49,808 nt of DNA. Source: JBPOHE01 sp052035915 (GTDB lineage Bacteria; Pseudomonadota; Gammaproteobacteria; Chromatiales; Chromatiaceae). The position numbers and the translations under genes were made by a program. The stretch is from the NCBI GenBank assembly GCA_052035915.1, contig JBPOHE010000002.1, positions 1 through 49,808 of the forward strand. The letters are read 5' to 3'. This document shows, one piece after another, positions 34,918 through 41,015 of the stretch (its first letter is position 1; the number at the start of each line of letters is the position of its first letter). Under the pieces are notes generated by a model, which saw nothing but the letters and a program-made list of their open reading frames with translations, searched no databases and was not told the origin of the DNA.

Positions 34918-35043
34918 TGGTTCCGGGCCTGGGCGGAAAATGGCCGGTTTTCGTTCTTCTGAGGAGAACAATGAGCCAGATTTAAGAGCATTGTTCTTTC
35001 TAGGAGAACGGAAAACCGGACTGAAGCGCCTGGCCCCGGAGCC
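34918..35043 (+). repeat. Two-hairpin palindromic repeat, copy E
   Basis: TTCCGGGCC left arm, GGCCGGTTTTCGTTCT-TCTGAGG-AGAACAA, then TTGTTCT-TTCTAGG-AGAACGG, then AAAACCGG and GGCCCCGGAGCC. The T/G changes in both loops keep G-U pairing possible in the plus-strand RNA. It is upstream of recC. Confidence 0.75.
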
Positions 35044-35075
35044 CTGATGTCCGCTCCAGATATCAGATTCGTAGA

Positions 35076-35095
35076 TCGGACACGAAGGTGTCTGA
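35076..35095. repeat. REP-like hairpin
   Basis: TCGGACAC-GAAG-GTGTCTGA preceded by GTAGA resembles the GTAGG-bordered hairpins at 16005-16073. Confidence 0.4.
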
Positions 35096-35384
35096 CAAAG
35101 CCTTGGTCCTTTCCGCGAATGTCGGACTCTGACGAGCCCCGCCTACCCGGCTAGACTTGCCTCAATGGTGTAGATACATGGTTACCGGTAACGAATGGAT
35201 TAGGCAGGCGAAGGGCGGGCGCAACCTGCTATTGCGATTAGAATGTAGGCTTGTTTGTTCAGGTGGGCGGTGCCAACCACCAGGCTGGTGTTGATTGTAC
35301 CGCTAAAAAAGGCTAATAAAATCATTGAGATATTGCTATAGCACGGATTTTATGGTAAACAGGAAGAAACTCAATAATTATTTG
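35096..35384. other. Non-coding stretch before the gene cassette
   Basis: I see no gene. It holds a perfect 12-bp palindrome GTTACCGGTAAC (35181-35192) and becomes strongly AT-rich from about 35295. The position corresponds to where an attI or a preceding attC would lie, but I recognise neither, and there is no integrase gene. Confidence 0.4.
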
Positions 35385-36639
35385 TTAGCGAATGCAAGAA
35401 TCAATGAATAAATTAGACCTGGACACCATGCAAAGATATTTTGACGAAGAGTCGGGAGCGCCATTGGATCTTTGTTTTGATGATCACAAAGTTGAGCTCA
35501 ACGGAGTTGCAGCCTTTCTTGAAGGCGTTCCACTGCTGAAAAATCACAATACAGGTGAAATTTATTACCCAAATAAAACAAAAGATCTTCTGCATTATTA
35601 TACAAACAAGTCATTCCAAGATGGTGATTATGAAATTATTCTCAAACCAAAAGAGAGGCAAGTTCGATATCCATATTCGGAACAGTTCAATTTTTTATAT
35701 TCGCATATTGATTATGAATACATACCAGGCTTAATGCGTCCGTGGGGTGATGGGTTCCTAACGCCGGTCTTTTTTAATTTGGCTGTACTAAATAAATATA
35801 CTCAACATCCTGATTACAAGCTAGAGTTGGCCTGTGAATCATATGGAACAGTTTATCACAAAGATGATTGGTATATATCATTTGGGATATCAAAATCTAA
35901 AAAAGTAATTATGTGGCTTGGCGATATCGACAAACTACCTGAGAAAGAAAAATATTATCTTCGATCCGAAAATGTCGAGTCAGATCACGATATACATTCA
36001 GAGTTTTACGATGCGCAAATAGACGTAAAATATTCGGAAAGATCAGTATTGGGTGAAGCTATTCATCAAAGAAAAACAATAAATGAATTAGTTAGGCGAG
36101 TTTATGGCTTTGATCTTTACGTGTTGCACGGAGAAGTAAGTGAGATTCTAGCCAACTTAGACAAGCCTGTTTTTTGGGAAGAAAAGCATGTGTCGCCAGT
36201 CATAGAATCTTTAAACAGGATCTTTGTTGAAAGTCTAAATACCAACGAAATACGTAAAAGCATCAAAGATTCAGGAAGTAGCACCGACACCAAATCACTA
36301 AAGGGAAATAAGCTTTTCCAGCTTTGGCTGAGTAATGTGCTAGATATTCAAAATGCCGACTCTTTGGCATGTCCATTTTTTGTACTTTATGACTTTAGGG
36401 TAATGTGCACTCATTTGCTAAGTGGAGACAAAAAGAAAGAGATATTTTCATTGATTTGCAAACGACTTGAGTTAAACCAAGTAACAGCAAGTTTAGAACA
36501 ATTATTTAATGAAACATTGAAAAGAGTTGTTAAATCATACTCCAACATCAATGAGTCGCTAACTCGTGTTTCAATCTGACCGCCCAAAGCGGTGTATCGC
36601 TACGCTACACACCACTTTGTGCGTCAGGTTAAACAAACG
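35385..36639 (+). mobile_element. Solitary integron gene cassette
   Basis: The cassette starts with TTAGCG just after G35384 and ends at G36639 inside a complete attC. It contains one gene that starts 7 bases from the boundary and stops within attC, the usual compact plan. Its base composition is far more AT-rich than the neighbours. The left boundary GTTAGCG is exactly complementary to the R'' box CGCTAAC (36557-36563), as expected if both belong to one circularised cassette. Confidence 0.75.
35392..36579 (+). CDS. Cassette-borne AT-rich protein of unknown function
   Basis: A 395-residue protein I do not recognise. It is soluble, with no signal peptide or membrane segment, many aromatic and charged residues, and no obvious catalytic motif. 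The N-terminal half looks beta-rich and the C-terminal ~150 residues mainly alpha-helical (ESLNRIFVESLNTNEIRKSI, LEQLFNETLKRVVKSY). Codon use and base composition (A/T third positions) contrast with the GC-rich genome, so it was acquired. An ATG at 35404 is an alternative start. Cassette genes often encode defence or toxin-antitoxin functions, but nothing in the sequence assigns a role. Confidence 0.75.
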   Translation: MQESMNKLDLDTMQRYFDEESGAPLDLCFDDHKVELNGVAAFLEGVPLLKNHNTGEIYYPNKTKDLLHYYTNKSFQDGDYEIILKPKERQVRYPYSEQFNFLYSHIDYEYIPGLMRPWGDGFLTPVFFNLAVLNKYTQHPDYKLELACESYGTVYHKDDWYISFGISKSKKVIMWLGDIDKLPEKEKYYLRSENVESDHDIHSEFYDAQIDVKYSERSVLGEAIHQRKTINELVRRVYGFDLYVLHGEVSEILANLDKPVFWEEKHVSPVIESLNRIFVESLNTNEIRKSIKDSGSSTDTKSLKGNKLFQLWLSNVLDIQNADSLACPFFVLYDFRVMCTHLLSGDKKKEIFSLICKRLELNQVTASLEQLFNETLKRVVKSYSNINESLTRVSI

Positions 36640-36645
36640 TTAGGC
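36557..36645 (+). other. attC: attC recombination site
   Basis: An 89-bp site. R'' is CGCTAAC (36557-36563), L'' GTTTCAATCTGAC (36568-36580), L' GTCAGGTTAAAC (36623-36634), and R' GTTAGGC (36639-36645), matching GTTRRRY. L'' and L' are complementary except for one extra base in L'', the typical extrahelical base of folded attC. Between them CTGACCGCCCAAAGCGGTGT pairs imperfectly with the ACACCACTTTGTGCGTCAG side, forming the variable terminal structure. The gene's stop codon lies inside the site. Confidence 0.8.
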
Positions 36646-36695
36646 TGTAGAAGCAACGCACGTCATGCGGTTCCTTTGATCCAGCAGAAGAAGTC

Positions 36696-37135
36696 ATGGC
36701 ATTAGAAATTACGAGAATCGTATGGCTCGAGGATATCGTAGAAAAACTACGCTGGAAACATAATACCATTTCCTATTAGTTTATCCGCCTGAAAGCCATA
36801 GGGTAGGCTGGCGATGAGCGAAGCGAATCCCAGCTACTGAGAAGCTGGGTTTCAGCGCTTCGCGCCTCAACACCAGCCTACGAATATCGATAATACCTAT
36901 CGAGAAATGGTATAACATCGAGGAAAGCGAAGTAATCGAAGTGCTGGAGAACTATCCGCGTTTTGTCCGGAAAGAGGCTGGTTTTGTTCCCGGAGAGGAC
37001 GTTTACGCGGCTTTCGGGAGAACAAACCTAGACCGCCCGTTGAGCGTGTTCTTTGTCTACACTAGAGACAAGAGAGCAATAATCGTATCCGCGAGAGATA
37101 TGACTGAAAGAGAGACTCGGAGATATGCCAGATAA
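36696..37135 (+). pseudogene. BrnT-like toxin gene interrupted by the MITE
   Basis: Codons 1-22 (36696-36761, ending LRWKH) are followed by the MITE. The remainder resumes at 36914 (NIEESEVIEVLENYPRF...) and runs to 37135. Removing the 149-bp element and one TAA duplication restores a continuous 95-codon frame, the size of BrnT (DUF497) RNase toxins, with the typical WK-HN-I-EE-EV start and the YxAFGRT and FFVY core strands near the end. In the present state translation stops five codons into the MITE. The antitoxin-like gene overlaps the 3' end by 11 bases and is intact. I cannot tell whether the downstream piece (GTG at 36941) is still translated. Confidence 0.78.
36764..36912 (+). mobile_element. 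149-bp MITE, copy 2, inside the toxin gene
   Basis: It has the same ends and interior as the copy at 605, differing at about three positions. It is flanked by TAA duplications at 36761-36763 and 36913-36915, which lie in the His-Asn codons of the toxin gene and prove insertion of the element into an older gene. Confidence 0.92.
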
Positions 37136-37388
37136 AACGTCTGTTTCCGATGCCAGTAGCTATCAAGAAATTGGAGCATACTGGGATAGACATGATGCGA
37201 CTGAATGTGGCGAACAAGAACCTGTTGAGTTGGATGTCCACATCCATTCACAACGCCATTACTTCCCGGTCGAAGGCCAGCTCTGGCAGAAAATTCGGCG
37301 GTTAGCAGACCAACAAGGCGTTAGTGAAGAAACCTTACTGAACATTTTCCTGAAAGAACGAATTGATCAACTTGAACGAGGCCCGTAG
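37125..37388 (+). CDS. BrnA/CopG-type antitoxin-like protein
   Basis: An 87-residue protein. The EIGAYWDRHDATE segment at about 15-27 is the 'FWDTHD' N-terminal block common to antitoxins paired with BrnT-type toxins. The C-terminal part (LWQKIRRLADQQGVSEETLLNIFLKERI) fits a short DNA-binding helix pair of the ribbon-helix-helix type. It overlaps the toxin frame by 11 bases. With the toxin split, it may now be an orphan antitoxin or regulator. Confidence 0.7.
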   Translation: MPDKTSVSDASSYQEIGAYWDRHDATECGEQEPVELDVHIHSQRHYFPVEGQLWQKIRRLADQQGVSEETLLNIFLKERIDQLERGP

Positions 37389-37456
37389 GTGCGATTAGCG
37401 TAGCCTAATCGCACGCATGAAAGCGCCATTCCCCCGATTACGCTGTCGCTAATCGG
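37389..37456. repeat. REP-like hairpin doublet
   Basis: GTGCGATTAG (37389-37398) pairs perfectly with CTAATCGCAC (37405-37414), and CCGATTA (37434-37440) with TAATCGG (37450-37456). The first hairpin is preceded by GTAG, as in the repeats at 16005. It begins at the antitoxin stop codon. Confidence 0.6.
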
Positions 37457-37581
37457 AGTTACGCGGGCTGGGCGCGCTGCCCGAGCGGCGGAGGTTTGGT
37501 TTGATCCCAAGAAGTCGAAGGCCATCACGACTGGTCCGTCTTTCTCTCAGCGCCTCCGGGCACGGGCGCGTTGGTTCGGTT

Positions 37582-37806
37582 TCAATCGGGGCCGACCAAA
37601 AACCCGGCTTCATGATGAAAATCGGGCTTTTGGCTTGGATGGGTAAGCGCCCAGTAGGACAGGCGCCCCCTGACTTCTTCGATCACCGCGGACAGGGCCA
37701 GCCTCCAGTCGGAGTCGACAGAGGTCTCCGCTATCCCTTCCAGATCCACCAGGGCCTTGAGTTCGAGTTGCTGATCACCCGGCCTGGAGGCCTGCGCCTC
37801 GAGGCG
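37582..37806 (-). pseudogene. Remnant of a DOMON-like domain protein
   Basis: About 75 codons survive. The segment from LKALVDL through WRLALSAVIEE to LSYWALTHP and KPDFHH is the conserved C-terminal end of DOMON-like proteins (about 190 residues when complete). No continuous frame with the N-terminal half is visible upstream on this strand. It lies just downstream of the thiC stop, on the same strand. Function is presumed lost. Confidence 0.5.
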
Positions 37807-37926
37807 CCGGATGGGCGAGCATGGGTCATGCCCCCAGTTCAGGGCTGGGGCAGGCCAAATTCGCATAACGATGGGTTAACACCCATCTTACGCCTGCTAT
37901 CCGTCCGGGCTCATCGGGACCAACTC

Positions 37927-39819
37927 CTATACCTCCTGATAGATCCGCCCACCTTCCTGGATGAATTCCTCGGCCTTGGACTTCAGACCCTCCTGAATGG
38001 CGGTCTCCATATTCTCGATCCGGTGGGCCTGGGCATAGTCGCGCACATCCTGGGTGATCTTCATGGAGCAGAAATGGGGACCGCACATGGAGCAAAAATG
38101 GGCCACCTTGTGGGCCTCGTGGGGCAGGGTCTTATCGTGAAACTCCCGCGCCCGTTCCGGGTCGAGGGAGAGGTTGAACTGGTCCTCCCAGCGGAACTCG
38201 AAGCGAGCCTTGCTGAGGGCGTTGTCCCGCACCTGGGCGCCGGGCAGGCCCTTGGCCAGGTCGGCGGCATGGGCGGCGATCTTGTAGGCGATGATGCCGT
38301 CGCGCACGTCCTGCTTGTCCGGCAGGCCCAGATGCTCCTTGGGGGTGACGTAACAGAGCATGGCGGTGCCATACCAGCCGATGTTCACCGCCCCCATGGC
38401 CGAGGTGATGTGGTCGTAGGCGGGGGCGATATCGGTCACCAGCGGCCCCAGGGTGTAGAAAGGCGCCTCGAAGCAATCGTGCAATTCCTTGTCGACGTTC
38501 TCCTTGACCAAGTGCAGGGGGACGTGGCCCGGTCCCTCGATCATCACCTGGACGTCGTGCTTCCAGGCGATCCCGGTCAGTTCGCCCAGGGTCTCCAGTT
38601 CGGCGAACTGGGCGGCGTCATTGGCGTCGGCGATGGAACCCGGACGCAGCCCGTCTCCCAGGGAGAAGGAGACGTCATAGGCCCGCATGATCTCGCAGAT
38701 CTCCTCGAAGTGGCTGTAGAGGAAATTTTCCTGGTGATGGGCCAGACACCACTTGGCCAGGATGGAGCCTCCCCGGGAGACGATGCCGGTGACCCGCTCG
38801 GCGGTCAGGGGGATATAGCGCAACAGCACCCCGGCGTGGATGGTGAAATAATCCACCCCCTGCTCGGCCTGTTCGATCAGGGTGTCACGAAACAACTCCC
38901 AGGTGAGTTCCTCCGCTTTGCCGCCCACCTTCTCCAGGGCCTGATAGATGGGCACGGTGCCGATGGGCACCGGGGCGTTGCGCAGGATCCATTCCCGGGT
39001 CTCATGGATGTTGCGCCCGGTGGAGAGGTCCATCAGGGTGTCGCCGCCCCAGCGCGCCGACCAGACCATCTTTTCCACCTCTTCCTCGATGGAGGAGGTG
39101 ACGGCGGAGTTGCCGATGTTGGTGTTGATCTTCACCCGGAAATTGCGCCCGATGATCATGGGCTCAAGTTCCGGGTGGTTGATGTTGGCGGGGATGATGG
39201 CGCGCCCCGCGGCCACCTCCTCGCGCACGAATTCGGGGGTGATGAGATCCGGCAGGCAGGCGCCGAGGGGCTCGCCGCGATGCTGACGCAGCAGTTTCTT
39301 ATATCTGGGGTCTTGGCGGAGTTCGTCCAGGCGCTGATTCTCGCGGATGGCGACGAACTCCATCTCCGGGGTGATCAGGCCCTGTCGCGCATAGTGCATC
39401 TGGGTCAGATTACGCCCGGGTTTGGCCCGCCGCGGTGGTCTGATATGGGCGAACCGCAAGGCCCCGAGGGCGGGATCGGCCTGCCGTCGGCGACCGTATT
39501 CGGAGGTCGGTCCGTACAGAATCTGGCTGTCTCCCCGCTCCTCGATCCAGTTCGCGCGCACCGCTGGAAGCCCCAGCAGGAGGTCGATATCGGCAGCCGG
39601 GTCGGAATAGGGCCCCGAGGTGTCATAGACATAAATCGGCGGATTCTCTTCGAAGCCGCGGGAATCCCGGGTCGGGGTCTGGGTGACCTCGCGCATGGGG
39701 ACGCGGAGATCGGGGCGCGATCCCTGGACAGAGATCTTGCGGGAATTGGCGAAGGGCCGCCGGACCTCGGCGGACACCTGACTGGTCTTACGGATAAAGT
39801 CTTCGGGAATGGCGCTCAT
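37927..39819 (-). CDS. thiC: Phosphomethylpyrimidine synthase ThiC
   Basis: A 630-residue radical-SAM enzyme that rearranges aminoimidazole ribotide to the thiamine pyrimidine. The C-terminal cluster motif HFCSMCGPHFC is at about 574-584 with the CxxCx4C spacing of ThiC. Upstream are NINHPELEPMIIGRNF, NIGNSAV, HAGVLLRYIPLTA and SRGGSILAKWC, all invariant in the family. Length is normal. The leader carries a TPP-type riboswitch. No other thi gene is adjacent. Confidence 0.97.
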   Translation of the reverse strand: MSAIPEDFIRKTSQVSAEVRRPFANSRKISVQGSRPDLRVPMREVTQTPTRDSRGFEENPPIYVYDTSGPYSDPAADIDLLLGLPAVRANWIEERGDSQILYGPTSEYGRRRQADPALGALRFAHIRPPRRAKPGRNLTQMHYARQGLITPEMEFVAIRENQRLDELRQDPRYKKLLRQHRGEPLGACLPDLITPEFVREEVAAGRAIIPANINHPELEPMIIGRNFRVKINTNIGNSAVTSSIEEEVEKMVWSARWGGDTLMDLSTGRNIHETREWILRNAPVPIGTVPIYQALEKVGGKAEELTWELFRDTLIEQAEQGVDYFTIHAGVLLRYIPLTAERVTGIVSRGGSILAKWCLAHHQENFLYSHFEEICEIMRAYDVSFSLGDGLRPGSIADANDAAQFAELETLGELTGIAWKHDVQVMIEGPGHVPLHLVKENVDKELHDCFEAPFYTLGPLVTDIAPAYDHITSAMGAVNIGWYGTAMLCYVTPKEHLGLPDKQDVRDGIIAYKIAAHAADLAKGLPGAQVRDNALSKARFEFRWEDQFNLSLDPERAREFHDKTLPHEAHKVAHFCSMCGPHFCSMKITQDVRDYAQAHRIENMETAIQEGLKSKAEEFIQEGGRIYQEV

Positions 39820-39874
39820 GAATGCTGACCTCGGGGGCGGAAAGCCGGGTGGGGGAAAGGCCCGGGCTCCATTC

Positions 39875-39990
39875 CGTCTCCCTTACGCGGGGGAATTCGG
39901 CTGGTTCGGCCTGTCTGATCCGGATCCTCGGACGGCTACCGGCAGGCTGGTTGTGTCTCGGGCTCGGGATACTCAGAACTTACCCCAATG
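39875..39990 (-). promoter_or_regulatory. TPP riboswitch in the thiC leader
   Basis: On the minus strand GGGGT (39986-39982), then TTCTGAGT, then ATCCCGAG form the thi-box half, with CTGAG and a T where A is usual. About 80 bases later GAACCAGCCGAATT and CCCCGCGTAAGGGAG form the pyrophosphate-binding half (normally GAACC...CGNAGGGA). The order and spacing match TPP riboswitches ahead of thiC; the long middle arm is GC-rich. It ends about 55 bases before the ATG, where it would hide the ribosome binding site. Confidence 0.72.
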
Positions 39991-40072
39991 TGTTCCGGCA
40001 TTGCAACTCTCCAGACCCTTCAATCCATGAGTGAAACCAGCAAAATCAAAACCTTAATGATACTTGGCGAGC

Positions 40073-40207
40073 ATGACGCCGGACGGGCGCACCCACAACC
40101 GCACGGCGCACCTTGCTGAGCGGCGGAAGATGATGCAGCTATGGGCGGACTATCTGGACAGGCTCAAGGCGGGGGCCGAAGTCATCCCTTCGTCGTGGCG
40201 AACATAA
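40073..40207 (+). pseudogene. C-terminal remnant of a phage/P4-type tyrosine integrase
   Basis: A 44-codon frame with RTAHLAERRKMMQLWADYLD followed by RLKAGAEVIP. This matches the extreme C-terminal helix of P4-like integrases ('xRRxxMQxWADYLD'). The catalytic Arg-His-Tyr region is missing, so it is a remnant. It lies at the thiC side of the restriction-modification locus and suggests that this end was once an integrated island boundary. Confidence 0.55.
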
Positions 40208-40247
40208 AGACAACCAGCCGATACCCGGCGATAGCCGAACGCCCCAC

Positions 40248-41015
40248 TCAAACCCCCTCGCTTCCAATTTGCACTGGATGAGCCCATCCGGGAGCCATCT
40301 TCCAGGTGTCGCGCATCCGGCTGTGCAGCAGATCGGTTTGTGGTTCGAACAGGCGCAGGTGGGTCCAGAAGCGGTGGCTGTGGTTGCGCTCCAGGGTATG
40401 ACACAGCTCGTGCATCAACACATATCGCACCAACTTCGGCGGCAGAAACAGCAGTTTGGCGTTCAGGCTGATCACGCCATCAGCCGAGCAGCTGCCCCAG
40501 CGGGTGCGCTGGTTCTTGATGACGATCCGGCTGAAACGCAGGCCATTCTCGGCGGCCAGCGATTCCAGCCACGGCGTCAATGTTTCCTTGGCGCGTCTGG
40601 CCAGCCAGCGGCGCAGGGCAGCCTTGCAGCGTTCATCGTCCGTTGCCGCGCCATAGACCAGGATGCGACCCCGCTGGTCGGTGCGCGCCCCCGCGGTTTT
40701 GCCCTTGGTGATCCGATATTCCACCCGCCATGACTCCGCCAGCGCGGGCAGCTCAAAGGCCTCCGGCCGGGCGGATGGCTTATCGATCAGTAGATGCCGC
40801 ACCTCCTCGAACTGATCGAGCTTCGCGGCGATCCAATCCCGCTTGCCGGTCACCAGTTCGACTACCCGCCTCTCATCAAGCCCATTGGGCGCGATCACGG
40901 TGAGACCCTCCCGCGCCGTCATCCTCAGGCGTAGGCCGCGGGCCTTGGCGGAGGAACGGATCTCGTAGTCGAGTTGCCTACCGTCCGGCAACTCGACAAG
41001 GGCGTGGCGAATCAC
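40248..41015 (-). CDS. YgjP-like (DUF45) metallopeptidase domain protein
   Basis: A 255-residue protein. The C-terminal zinc-protease domain has RTRWGSCSADGVISLN and the HExxH-type LMHELCHTLERNHSHRFW at about 210-227. The N-terminal part is the usual beta-rich DUF45 leader. The GTG at 41015 overlaps the hsdR stop as GTGA; the longer frame to 41183 lies within hsdR. Proteins of this family are often encoded directly after hsdR, and a role linked to control of the restriction complex is plausible but not shown. Confidence 0.85.
   Translation of the reverse strand: MIRHALVELPDGRQLDYEIRSSAKARGLRLRMTAREGLTVIAPNGLDERRVVELVTGKRDWIAAKLDQFEEVRHLLIDKPSARPEAFELPALAESWRVEYRITKGKTAGARTDQRGRILVYGAATDDERCKAALRRWLARRAKETLTPWLESLAAENGLRFSRIVIKNQRTRWGSCSADGVISLNAKLLFLPPKLVRYVLMHELCHTLERNHSHRFWTHLRLFEPQTDLLHSRMRDTWKMAPGWAHPVQIGSEGV

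Noticed and set aside
14867..35043. CRISPR array made of the repeated GTTCT hairpins
   Set aside because: The copies are kilobases apart with no regular spacing or spacers, and each is a two-hairpin palindrome.
35181..35192. Perfect palindrome GTTACCGGTAAC as an att or operator site
   Set aside because: A single copy with no neighbouring gene or repeat to support either role.
37403..37467. Second attC after the antitoxin
   Set aside because: GCCTAAT and GTTACGC resemble R boxes, but no complementary L boxes exist and the segment folds as two REP-like hairpins instead.
37501..39828. 775-codon frame on the plus strand over thiC
   Set aside because: Antisense shadow of thiC; the conserved protein is on the minus strand.
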